From Carnegiea gigantea (lineage: Eukaryota > Streptophyta > Magnoliopsida > Caryophyllales > Cactaceae): DNA of 64,000 nucleotides. Under the pieces are notes generated by a model. The model saw only the letters and a program-made list of their open reading frames with translations, searched no databases and had not been told where the DNA came from. The position numbers were made by a program, and so were the translations under genes. Positions 21,383-33,700 of the stretch are shown piece after piece. Location: NCBI GenBank assembly GCA_029747015.1, contig JAKOGI010000446.1, forward strand, positions 501,001-565,000, read 5' to 3'. The first letter of the stretch is position 1. Each line of letters opens with the position of its first letter.

Positions 21383-24300
21383 ATTTTTGGCCCTTCGATT
21401 GAAGATCTAGTTCTATGATCTGATCTAATCATGTGTAATTTGGTTTTGCAATCTTTGTAGAATGAATTTTAGGCTGCAAAGTTTGTACGGCTTCTTTCGA
21501 ATTTGTGAAGCATATATATTGAAATTTAGTCTTCATTTCTAATCCTTTAATTTGTTTCATGCTGTTCAATTTCATGTCGCCTTATTTGTGTTCCTTTTTT
21601 TTTTTGGGGGGGGGGGTGATTCAAAGATTATGGCGGGAATTATATTAAATTAGAATTAACGAAGTTGTACATAGCGATGGATGCTTGATCAACGATACTA
21701 ATCAGGAAATAATCCGACCAAAAATAATGTCCCATCAAAACTAGCCTATTGCAACTTTTGCATTGTATGTCTCCCTTTGCCCGTGAAGACATAACTACAC
21801 TATATGCCTATGCAATCTCCGAATTTTATAATGTAATGTTTGGTTTAATATAATCAATCTTGTAATACGAATAAATTTATAGTTGTATTTTTATTAGCTC
21901 GTTTGATTGTAAAAAAGTATTGTAATAAATAAATTACCTTGTTACTATAATTACTATAAATTAAGAAATTATGATTGCATTATAAAGTTCATTGTATTAT
22001 ATTGCTATTATATTGCATTCAACTAAATGTTGCATAAGTGTTACTTGATTTACCAATTTCTTTAATCCCTGTTTTTCATTCATGATTGTAACTAAAAACA
22101 TAAAAGTTTGGATATGATAGTCTAGTATACTAGATAAAGAAATGAGTATAATATATAGATAAATTTACCTTCATCACCCGTTATTTCTCTAACATGTTAA
22201 AATAAAATCAAAGTAGTTTTCCCCATATTACCTTCCCTCTATTAAATGTGCTGATTTTTTTTCTATATAATACTCAAGCGCAGTGTAAAGTTACAATGTG
22301 CATATAAAAAACTCTTAGTATGAGTTTTGTTTTTGCAAAATTTGAAAAGATTTAAATATAGGTAGTTTCATCTTTATAAATATGAGTTTTTATAAAAATA
22401 CTAATTCTAATATATTGAACTGTTCATAAAAATACCAATTTCAATAGACTAAAATTATAATATGCACTAGTCTACTTAGGCAGTGTTTGGTTGGAAGAAA
22501 AATAGTTTTTCTACAAAATAATTTTCTAATCTTATGGTGTTCGGTAAAACAATGAGGGAAAATTGATTTTCAGGAGAAGATTATTTTTCCTAGAATGAAG
22601 GAAAATATTTTCACCTTAAATAAAGTGTAAGTTGATTTTATATTTTTTGGGCTCTTACAGTCTCACACTCTTTCTCTTCCGTGTCTATTTCCTCAATAGA
22701 TTGTTTGAAGATTAACGAAAATTATTTTTAACTTTTTTGTTTATTTTTTACTAATTAAACTCATTTTCTAGAAAGTTTATTTTTTAATCAAACAATTAAA
22801 AATATAAGTTAAAAATTATTTTATGTAAAAAATTATTTTTTAAAATAATGATTTTGAAACCTATCAAACATACAATTAATATTTTACTAGCAAATTACTT
22901 CATGAAAGCATCAATCATCTTCTTGTAGGGAAAAGAAAGTATCTCCAGAGCTACTAGCTTGTAATGACGGGGAGGCACGTGTGCGTTTATGGTAGAGCCC
23001 TAGAAATCCCCTCGTTTGTTTCTACGATTCTATCCAAGAAGAAATTAGTCAAATTCACGCATTTATTACCGACCTCCTTCTAAATAAATAAAGGGGTAGG
23101 CTCGTAAGATGTCCCACCCAAGAAAAGGACAACAAAGTTGGAGAAAAATATCAGTAGAACAAAAGTGCAAGTTGCATAACAAGCACGTGGGATAATTGTG
23201 TGTGTGGGGGGGGGGGGGGGATAAAAAAATGATTTTATGTGCTGTCAGCGAAAGATGTTACACCAAACGGCAGAGGTGGTGGCCCGAATCCGCCCACCCA
23301 AGTCCATCACAATAATTCAATCATGTTGATTAACCTGTTTTACGTCTTGATTTAACTATATTAACTAACATAAAATACCCATCATAAAATTAAAATATGA
23401 CACAATTGTTATTTACAAAAAGGCATGACTCTTACTTGATATTTCTTTTCTCACCTACACACTTAACAATCATCGTTCAACACCTGAAATACTTTATATT
23501 GATTGTATTAGCTATCTTATTTATGGGTTTCGACTATCCAACATTTCTTCTTTTTTTAAAGAAAAATATTTTTGGCCATACAAAAAGAGTAATTCAGTAT
23601 TGTACAATTCATACTTTGGATATGTTTGCGCAACTTCACTGTAGCTTAGTGTAGGAATAGAACATTGTACCTATGTATTGTTTGACTTTTATGCTTTAAT
23701 TTGGAACATTTATGCAAGGAATAATTACCCCCCTGTTCAGTTACTTTTTCTTTTTATAAAAGATTTAATCTGTATATACTGAAACAATTTTGTATGAGAT
23801 TTTTTTTTGAAAATTTTCCACAACTTTTTGTTAAAATTATCTCTGTCTAAATCCTACTAAATCTGCTTAAGTAAAACTTACTCTTTTTCATTATCATTAT
23901 CACACAAAAAATAATGCAGTGCAAAAAAACATGTTTATCATATGTATTTGTAGTCACCACCTTTTTGGTTTACAATAATCCAAAAATAAAAAAAGAACGC
24001 TTGATTTCAGACTATTAAATAGATTTCTTTTTCTTCAATTTTTTCAAGACAAGGAGAAAATCTTTTTGAATCTGACTTTTTAAGAAGAGTCCAATTCAGT
24101 GAATTAGTCCAGAGGGAGTCCAAGTGAAGTCAGTAGCATTGAACTGCTATGTCGGAGTTTCACATTATCGATGCACCCACCACGACTACACTTGTCGCTT
24201 TTTAATGGTGGGATGGATTCCAAGTACATAGCAGATGCATGCATCACACTTTGATTTCTTGATAGGGCTCCGCCACTACAGGCTATTACTTTAACTTTTT

Positions 24301-24600
24301 TTGCCCACCTCTTGAAAGCGATGCGTGAAAGAGGCCTTTATTAAAGAATCCCACGATAAAACTTTGTTTAGACAATTATGAATATGACGCAAAAATAGAG
24401 AAACAACGCTAAAAGTGGCTGGCACTTTATACAGCCGCCCAATTATATCTGTGTGATTGTTTTTTTTTGAAATCATTTGCAGATAATATTAAGTTTTTCA
24501 TATTGTAATATTGTGACAATGTAGAATCTAATTAAAATGAACAATAAAACAAATTAAATCGGTAAATTAAATCCCCTCCTTGCGTCCAAGTTTTTTTTTT
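21383..24600. other. intergenic between mini-genes 2 and 3
   Basis: No gene seen. Contents: an oligo(T)-oligo(G) tract at 21595-21616; a possible MITE from about 22480 (GGCAGTGTTTGGTTGG) to 22875 (imperfect inverted match ATCAAACATACAATT), low confidence; the G-box block at 23165; and the 24230-24440 block shared with 18640-18830. Confidence 0.5.
23165..23197. promoter_or_regulatory. conserved non-coding block with G-box, copy 2
   Basis: GTGCAAGTTGCATAACAAG then CACGTGGGATAATT; G-box CACGTG at 23184-23189. It lies 1.8 kb after the mini-gene 2 stop. Confidence 0.6.
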
Positions 24601-24635
24601 TTTCGATATTATTAACATTCATTGTTATTCATTGT

Positions 24636-24796
24636 TGTACAGTGGAAAATTTTGTAGAAAACCGGATATATGAAAATGAATTAGTTATGGTGGCATCAGT
24701 ATGAACAAATATGTTCAGACATGTACAGTGGAAAATTTTGTAGAAAACCGGATATATGAAAATGAATTAGTTATGGTGGCATCAGTATGAACAAAA
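24636..24796. repeat. 86-bp tandem duplication upstream of mini-gene 3
   Basis: A block starting TGTACAGTGGAAAATTTTG at 24636 is repeated at 24722. The first 72 bp or more look identical, so the duplication is recent. It ends about 65 bp before the promoter module of mini-gene 3. Confidence 0.88.
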
Positions 24797-24859
24797 AAAA
24801 ACCTCGTTATTTTGAGCCCACGTGGGATAGTAGCCGAGGCTGCAAATACTAACAAAGGG

Positions 24860-24891
24860 AGGGGCAGTTTCGTCAGGCTAGTTGTATATAA
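24860..24891 (+). promoter_or_regulatory. core promoter of mini-gene 3
   Basis: AGGGGCAGTTTCGTCAGG (24860-24877) then TATA box GTATATAA (24884-24891), in the same spacing as copies 1 and 2. A CACGTGGGAT G-box-like site lies just upstream at 24820. Confidence 0.65.
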
Positions 24892-25031
24892 CCAACCATC
24901 CCATAGCTCCTCCCAGGAACATCCACACATTCCCAGATCTTCCCTGAGTTCTCTATCATCCTCTGTACTCGACTGCCTCTGCTCACTCACCAAAATCCAA
25001 CAGCAGCATCAAAGCAAATCAAATCAAGAGC

Positions 25032-25214
25032 ATGGCCAACGGTAGAGTTGCGCAACAGAGGATTTCCGGTTCTAGCTCTACTTCTACTCGTAGCTGTTCC
25101 CCTGGCCGTCCGATCCCGATGAGGGGACAAGTGAAGGGCCGGATTGTCAAGGGCTTGGCTCACTCTCTTGCTTCCATCTTTTCTCCCTCCTCCACTTCTC
25201 AGCGTGCTGGATGA
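25032..25214 (+). CDS. mini-gene 3: 60-aa basic protein, paralog of mini-genes 1 and 2
   Basis: Starts M-A-N-G-R-V-A-Q-Q-R-I. It lacks the first few residues of copies 1 and 2 but keeps the full core, P-G-R-P-I-P-M-R-G-Q-V-K-G-R-I-V-K-G-L-A-H-S, then a Ser-rich tail ending S-Q-R-A-G. The TATA box is about 145 bp upstream, and GATCTGATCTGATC repeats follow in the 3' region as in copies 1 and 2. The A-H-S after the core is shared with copies 2 and 4. Function unrecognised. Confidence 0.72.
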   Translation: MANGRVAQQRISGSSSTSTRSCSPGRPIPMRGQVKGRIVKGLAHSLASIFSPSSTSQRAG

Positions 25215-26145
25215 CTTCTAGGCCGTTGGATCCCAGTTGGGTTCTCTGATTTCATCTGATCCGATCTGATCTGATCTTTAAATTGAGTGCTGTGACGGTC
25301 TGTCTTCTGTTTTGTAATTTTTGTAGAATCACCGTGGACTGCAAGTTTTTGATGCAAGTCTGTGTAGGTTAAGGTCAAATTTGAGATGTAAATCATAAAT
25401 GGAATTGCGTGTTTCTCGCCCTAATCTTCGTGTCCACATTTGCATGATTCCCCTTTAATCAACAGCAAATTAAACTATATACATGGCTAATCAACTAATT
25501 GACTTGCCATTTTCCAACATAATGTTGTCAGTAATGGTATTCACTAACCCCTTACTTTTTTCATTCCTTAAATCTAATATTGACGATTTTGAAAGTTAGA
25601 GTGAAATTTATTTTTACCTATTTTCTTTGGACCTGTTTAGAGTAATATTGGGCTTAATTTTTATAGTGGTGTGGGGAGAGAGCCTCGTATGCTAATCCAA
25701 TTTTCATTATGATTGCAAAATGTTTGATACAAACGTATAATGATCTGATAAAAATTTTAAATTGTCCATTCAAATCTAATTTTAAACTTAAATGTTTAAC
25801 ATCCCTATTGTTCTAACCTTCTCACAAAAATTCAATATAGAATATTAGTGTATATTATCATAGCATATAAATTTAGGATAAAATAATACATATTAGAATG
25901 TATGTAATTATAAAAATTTAGCCTACTAGTTACTAAAAACTAATTATTGAGGTATATCTATTATCATCCAATAGTGGGAGGCAATGTGTACTTCTTTGGC
26001 AGAGCCGTCCCCTTCAATTTTGCGTATCCAAAAGAAATATTAAAAATTCCATCACATTACCGTCCATTATGAAAGCCTTGGGGTCCCGCCAAAATAAACG
26101 ACAGAAGAAAAAAGAAAAAAGAAAAGGAGATGACTAGAAATAGGA

Positions 26146-26180
26146 GAGCAAGTTGCACAAAGATCACGTGGTAATTAAAA
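26146..26180. promoter_or_regulatory. conserved non-coding block with G-box, copy 3
   Basis: GAGCAAGTTGCACAAAGAT then CACGTGGTAATTAAAA; G-box at 26165-26170. It lies 0.9 kb after the mini-gene 3 stop and 0.5 kb from the stop of the inverted mini-gene 4, between two convergent genes. Confidence 0.6.
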
Positions 26181-26706
26181 CAAAAAAGGAGTGGATCGTG
26201 TGAGGGAAAAAAGGGAAAAAAAATGTTTTGGTACTGCCAGGCTGTCACGCACGCGCAATCTGGGAGTGGGGGTCTCGTGCTAACAATTAGTGAAAGAACT
26301 TCACTTAATTAGCACTCTAATCTTTATTTATTAAGTGAGATGAGTTGAGTACTTGAGTTCACAACTCTTTATGTTTGTTACTCTGTTCAACTAAATCAAT
26401 TTATTTATTATTAACTTGACTGAATTTAATTGTTCTTGGCAACACCATGTTATATCTTAACCATCTATCAGTACATATGAATGTGAAGTGCTTTAAAAAC
26501 ACTCAGGCAAGGAAATAAAATTTTGGATTCTTAAAGTTCAAGATCATCAATCAATTTTCATCTATGATTCACAAAAAAGCTAGGGGGAGAAAAAGTCACA
26601 GTAGGACATGGGATTAGGGTGAAGTTGATTTCTGTAACTAAAGGGGAGCCCAAAAGAAAGAGACAAAAAAAAAGTTTGTTTGGGAAACAATATGGTGTAC
26701 AAGTCT

Positions 26707-26880
26707 TCACCGAGCTCTGGAACCACGGTGGTGAGAGAGAGAGAGGAGGGAGGATACAGAGTGAGCCACGCCCCTTAGAATCTCAGCTTTGACCTGCCCT
26801 CTCCTTGGAATCAGACGGTCAGAACTTCTCCTCTGCTCTGATCTCATCATCATCACATTGCTGCTTCTTCCCTCAGCCAT
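26707..26880 (-). CDS. mini-gene 4: 57-aa basic protein, inverted paralog
   Basis: Read from the minus strand: ATG at 26880, TGA at 26709-26707. It begins M-A-E-G-R-S-S-N-V-M-M-M and carries the core I-P-R-R-G-Q-V-K-A-E-I-L-R-G-V-A-H-S-V-S-S-L. It is the most diverged member but keeps R-G-Q-V-K, the spacing to I and G, and A-H-S. A TATA box lies 120 bp upstream on the minus strand. It is convergent with mini-gene 3 (1.49 kb between stop codons). The frame is below usual length cut-offs, so an automatic annotation would probably miss it. Function unrecognised. Confidence 0.7.
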   Translation of the reverse strand: MAEGRSSNVMMMRSEQRRSSDRLIPRRGQVKAEILRGVAHSVSSLLSLSHHRGSRAR

Positions 26881-27000
26881 CTGATCTTGCTTTGCTTCAA
26901 TTTCTTTGGCGCACCTTGTTCACAGTTTATAGAGTTGATAGAAGTAGGAGTTTGTTCTAAGCTCTTTAACTCGCAACAGAATTTGAGACTGTCAGAGGCT

Positions 27001-27008
27001 TATATAGG
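27001..27008 (-). promoter_or_regulatory. TATA box of mini-gene 4
   Basis: The minus strand reads CCTATATAAGCC around 27008-26998, about 120 bp before the ATG. The GGGGC motif of copies 1-3 is not seen upstream. Confidence 0.55.
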
Positions 27009-27714
27009 CAGAGAGAAACAGAGAGAATATGTGCTTAAAAATTAGTTCATGTTGTTCTTGTAAAAATTTGGAATTAGCCACTAAAATGATGAGACAGAAT
27101 ATTTGCTTTTGGTAAAGGTGCTCACTTTTGCCAGAAATAGAGGGACTACTGATTAGCTTAACCATAATTAACAAGTGTTAAATCTGTGTTTTTTAATGAA
27201 ATCTCAGGCAAGTTGCTTATGAATCATGTGGGAATTAGAAGGTTCACGATAAGATTTTATAATTAAGGGGAGCTAAACGCCTTCCATGCCAAACCAATTT
27301 CTAATAGCCTCCTCCCGTGATTGGTGGAGAGCCACCCAAAAAAAGGTTTTTTTTAAAAAAAAAAAAAAAACCAAAGACTCAACCCCCAAGCTATAGGGCT
27401 TTGGTAAGTCAGTCTTGCTAATTTTTCCAGCATAACAACTAAATGAAACAGCATATCTAATTTAGTTAAGTAGAGTTTCAAAATTGTCAGCTATCTTAGC
27501 TCATCACCCAACATCGCAGAGACATTACCAAGTACATCGAAATTCAGAGGTCATGTGTGTGCTTCAAAATAAATACCCAAGCAAAGCAGATGAGAACACT
27601 TTCATCTTCCATCTTGCTTGGATAATGGCACCCGAAGAGATGAAGAAATGGATGTAAATCAAGAACGGCTGATCAACTCACGAGCAGACAGTATATAAGG
27701 TGTCAGCAACAAAA

Positions 27715-30700
27715 CTAACAGTGACCCTTTGGTAGATACTTGTCGCCGAGGATCCATGGATGTACTACCCAGAAAGTGTCGTCGATTATATTGCAATGGT
27801 CGATCACAATTCTCTTTCTTGAACCTTCCTTACTACCAACTTCCATTGGTTCATTGTTTTCCTGAATGCAGACAATGAGTTCTATCAGAGATCACGCACC
27901 AGAGTGTATGGTGGACAAGACAATTGATTTCTGCCATTTCAATGGAAATGAATTTTATTTAAAGTGGTATCGATAAGTAGTAATTCATCACATTTTTATG
28001 GAGGCAATTCAACAGCCAATTAATTGACTAATGATTTCTGGACATTTGATTGATCATTACAAGGGGAATATCATCGTAATTTTATAAGGATTTCCTGGGA
28101 ATACTTGTGCAATGGTTGAACTAGTAGTCCAACTTAGTACCAGAGAATAGCAAGCATGGGAATGAGCTTTATTTTGGATTACTAATTAATGAAAACAACT
28201 AAGCAAGCAAGCATATCCATTAAACAGATGACAGAAAAAACAGGATGACGCACCACTTCTAAAAGTGAATTTGACAATGTTCACATCTTGCTCAACGGAA
28301 GCACAGAAGATCATTCAGCAAGGTCAAGTACTCGAGTCCTCAAATTAATATTTACTGTTTTGTTTACTCAGATGAAGTCATACCCACAACTATTCCTTTC
28401 CAGAAAATTGTATCTGCAACAATAAACTTCCCTCTTGCATTGGAAGTTTACCAAGTCAAATCAATCGGCATTATCAAATTCTTATCACTGTCTGTCCCCA
28501 CCACCCTTCTTTATTTTCAGGAGTGGGACTTTTTCTTTCAGTGTTGCATTGGCAAGGGCCAAAGTGGTGTAACATTAGTCTGTCTATTTAGAAATGATCA
28601 TTCTTTTCCACTCATATAGCTGCTCAAGAAAAAATTTAGATAATGCCACTGTATCAGAAACAAACAGTCCGAGAAAGACGTACCTCGTCCCAGAAAACAC
28701 ATGAGCCTCGACGAAACATATCTGGTAATGCATTGTAGTCTACACCATTTTGCATAAGCAAGTCATTCTTCTCTTGTGTTTGAGTTCCCTGATGATTACA
28801 TATTAGCTCAACGTCTAGATCAGTAAGGTCACTACAGGGAAACACTCAATAGAGGGTATAAAGATGACAGCATCCACTTTAATAGAAAAGGTTATACCTT
28901 CAAATAGTTTTGGGCTTCACATTTGCCTTTTCCGCACTTGACAAGCATCCAGAAACAAGTATTATACTGATTGTTAATGTGACCTGAGCATGAAGAGATC
29001 AGTAACAATCGCACAATGCAATTCTGAAATCACATGCTTAAGATAACAGTATCATCTGGCAGCTCCGTACAACTAAGATACCAGAGTACTTCAAATACTA
29101 TTAGTGGCAGAAGAGATTTTCTTCCAATAGACTGAAGAAAGTTTCTGTCTACAGGTGCTGGGAGGGGCAGGATATGGATATACTCACAATCAACTTGTCT
29201 CCATGATAAATAGTCCCTAAGGATCTCCACTGATGGATAGCACACTGCTCGTCCATCAAATGAGGGGGAATACCTCAACTCTTTTTGTGGAAAGAAGTGA
29301 TTCCATTTCCAAATATACATTGACGAAAAGAATGACACCATTGCCGATACTATGCCACTGAAATGGGAAATCGAAGAGTTTGCATCAGCATATCCAACAA
29401 GATGAAATTTTCTTTCCTAAGAATTTGCAACCAAATAAGCCGGCAGAGAAGGCAAAAAAGTAGATGAAGTACCTAGCATCTCGTTCATATAACTTAGACT
29501 CCTTTTTCAAGACAAAACTGCAAGGCCAATCATAAGTATGGTGAGTAGACAAAATGAATTTGAGAAATAAGTAAAATCAACTTCATTATCTGTATTACCT
29601 GTACTCATCACTGACGCCATATGCAAACATTATGTCCTTGAACTCTTCAACAACAGCTGCTGCACACGAATTCATAAGATTCAATGCTTGTTCATCATTG
29701 GGCTTCTCAAATGCATGAATATCAGAGAACCTAACAAAATCCAAACATGTTCACTTGCAAGCTCCACCAACAGCATGTCACAATGAACCAGATGACCAGA
29801 CTGACTACAGCTCCGATTAATACGAAGACGCATAATTAGAGTGAGAACAAAAGCTCCATCTCAAGTATCACTCACTTGCGCTGATGATGAGCAAATGAGT
29901 GAATTTAAATCGACTAGTTGATGAACGTTAAGAAGTTGAGCCCATTTTAAAATGCCCGAGTTTGACTTTCATGTAAGCAGACTTACTACACGTTACTTAC
30001 GTTCACAAATTACTAATTAAAAATTTTGTAGCGCATCCAGTTTCTGTATTTAACCCAGGGAAGGATTATTCTGGACAAAATTGCTTGAACAGACTGAAAG
30101 GTGGTAAAATGGCTCAATGCTGATAATAAAACCGAATTACCTGTGGAAATGGCACCCATCTACTCTGACCGCTATCCAAGTCGAAGGCAGCAACTTATCC
30201 ATGAAATGAAAGGATTCTACATATTCTGGCCTAATTTTGTGAATATCTTCATCAAAACTGCCCAATTCCTTGACAAGAGATGGGTGCTGATTCCAGAAGT
30301 TTTTACTAGCAATATTTTCTGAACGCTCTTTCATCACTTTTCTCCGTAATCTCTTAACAGGATCACCATTTTCTTTGTACTTGATGACATCTTCAACCTA
30401 CAGTGACAAAGAAAATCAAGATTAACTTGTTTCAAGTCACATATAAAGTGCATGGCACACCATACATCTATGTGACAAGTATTAACTGTAATGCATTAAT
30501 CTTCTGTATGAAACAGTCGCCAATCACATTACTTGTCAAATATATTTACAAAGTTTTCACCAAATCTATCCACACAACCAAATTACAGGACCATATTTAG
30601 GAAAGACACAAGATTAACCGTACTCGCAATGAGCTAAAAGTCCACTATAGCGGAATATAAAGTACAACATGAAACAGTCAAAATAAAATGACTGCCCGGT

Positions 30701-33700
30701 CAACATGAACAAATCAAACTGCAAGATGAATTTCTCAACTCACTGAGGGGGGGGGGGGCGCAATGGGAACCAACAAAAAATTTAATGATACTTACACACA
30801 TATTATGATGGATGAATTACAGAATAACAGATCGTAAGGGGAAAGATTGTCCTATAAGCGAAGCAGAACTTGCAATCAAACAAGACATTTGCTCAATACT
30901 AATTAAGATGTTGGCCATACAAATTGTCAACTAGAATAATCTTGTGCAAAACCAACAAACACCATAAATTACACAGCCCTCCCCCCCCCCCCCCCGGGGA
31001 AAAAAATCTCCAACAAAATGGGTTGTTCAATTAGACAACAAGCCAAGTTTCTAAATTTGATTCAATCCCTACTGTCTACTCTCATGGATGCCAAGATCAC
31101 ATACCAAAAAGGCTTGTCCAGCAGGAGAAAATATTGCAAGACAAATTACATCCTATGAGTAAATTTAGATTTTATCCAAGGTTCAATGTACTAATGAATG
31201 TCTCTGGACAAAAATGCAAGGGTCTGCTTTGGCGATAGTTGTATTATCATAAAATGTTCATAGAATGTCATCAAAGTTTGTCAATTTGTCAATCTCCAGA
31301 ACAAGAATAATATCAATTGATGTTTTCAATATTCAAATTGACTTAGTAAGCTAAAGAGATCCCTAAAATAGAATAAATAAAAGCAAAGAAACTTTGACTT
31401 GCATGGTAAGTGATCATATGGCATTTCATAGGCCAACATTCAGAAACAGGGCCAGAAGATCACCTGAGCCTTGAAAAGACAAGTTCCTTGTCGGAACATT
31501 GCATGAATATTTTTGTAGTTGATACCAAATTGTTGGAAAAGCAGCTCATTCCTTTCTTGTTTTTGAGTTCCCTGTAAAGTTACAGACACAAATGATCTGT
31601 CACTGAAGTGAAGCAGACCAAAAAACATTGGAATAAAGCACATGAATTTAAAAAACAATTAGATAGTAACCCCATCTGGCAAGCCTTTTAACAGAGATAG
31701 AGCACAGAAGATGGTCACAGAAGCCTACCTGGAAGAAGCAAGCTTGTTAATCCATGTCCATGCAGCATAACAATGCAAATATGTTCATCCCAAAGATATG
31801 TGAGCAGCAGCGCAATAGGTCTCACAGCATAAGTAGAAAATTTAATAACATCTGACACTTGATTTTGCACTTTCATTGCCATCCAGCTTATTTATAAGCT
31901 CATTTAAGCAAGCTTATTAACATACATTGTAGACTGCTAACTAAAAAATTTAAGTTTCAACATGGGAGAGAGATTTACATAAGATAGTCGTCTGATAATC
32001 CTAATCAAATGAAAAGAGCAAAAAAGACATTTTTTAGATAACTCAGTTTGAACGTAAGCAATAAATACATTTACCAAGCAAATAGAGCAAAGATGAACGC
32101 ATGTTTAGATACAGTGAATAGAACCTTGAGAATTTCATGGGCTTCACTTTCATTCTTTCCACTCTCAACCAGCTTCCAAAAACATGTATCGAACTGATTA
32201 TTAAGATGACCTGTAAAACAGAGGAGACTTTAGTCCTCACAATAATTTCCTGCTTTCCAACCCTTGGCTTTTTCTGCCAATCCTTCACAGAGAACTACAC
32301 TTTGATCAAGTCCCTAAAATAATAGGGATACATATGCTCCATGTAACAACATAATTGCAAATAACTGAACCATAGACAATAACATGAAAGAAATTACTTA
32401 CAATTGTTCTGTCTCCAAGCAAGATAGGTTTGAAGAACCTCCAATGTTGGACAACTAATAACTTGTGCGCGAAATGAAGGCACACAAAGTAAATCCTGCT
32501 GTTGAAAGAACTCTTTCCATTTCATCGTATACACGGCAGTGAAGAATGATACAAGTAGGGACAGTATCTTACTGCAGAAGATATGTTTGTAGAGCATACG
32601 AATTGCCATTCGACCAAAAAAAAAAAAAAAAAATAAGTTAACCGGTAACTCTTAGACTTCAAAAGGCTATAACATGCAGAAGCGGGCAATAACATAATCA
32701 AAACAAGCAACCACCATGGCAAACCATAAACAGGTGACAAGAGGACACAGAGTACTAGGAAACAGCAATACAGCCATAGGTAGATGGACAGTAGCAAGTT
32801 TCTTTGCATCCAATTAAACATATTAAATCTGAAAACTGCGGTTCACGAAAATCATAGCTTATGATACAAACCTTTCACGCCTCTGATAAAACTTGGAATC
32901 CTTTTTGAAGATAAAACTGCAAATAAACAGCAGTAATTCTTATGATTCAAGAACTAGAAGCTAGAATTTAGACTTCAGATTTGCAGGTACCTATACTCAT
33001 CACTGAATCCATATGAGAATACAATGTCAGGATAATCCTCCATAAGAGCCGCAGCACATGCCTTCATCAACTTCAAGGCTCTTCTATCATTTGGCTTCTC
33101 AAATTGATGAATTTCAGAGAACCTATTGCATCAAGTAAAACACGATCAATGAAACAAATTTTCCTCCACAAAAAGGCACACACTACAGCTAAGAAAGTTA
33201 CAGGGGCTACTAGAGGACCGAGGAAGGCATTTAATGATAACAGCCCTTATGATTGTGCTGTATACACCGAAAAAGAACTTCGTCTTATCATATGAACTAT
33301 AACCATCCATGTCTACCAGGAAACACCCCCCCCAAAAAACCACACGCACACAAACGTGAAAAAAATAAAGAGATTTGCGACAACAGAAAAGATCTCCAGC
33401 TGATGACTTCAGAGTATGCTCAAGAATCCTTATGGCACATACAAACAACATTACTGAGTGTGACATTCAAAATGAACCAGGCTTATGGTAAACTATTGCC
33501 ATATGCACAGTACAACAATAAACTCAATGTAATGATGTCGTCCCCACAATACGGCTTCATTTTTACCTTCTGACTTAAGCATTGCAATTGCAGATGTCAG
33601 TTCACTTGGAAGTGCAGGAGAAGACTGCAGCTCATTGTGCAACGAGTGCCAAAGGAGCATTCAATTTAACATAGACTAAACAAAACTTGCAGCATAGACA

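Noticed and set aside
22480..22875. Possible hAT-type MITE starting GGCAGTGTTTGGTTGG
   Set aside because: The inverted match at the far end is too weak and no target duplication was found; kept only as a note in the intergenic entry.
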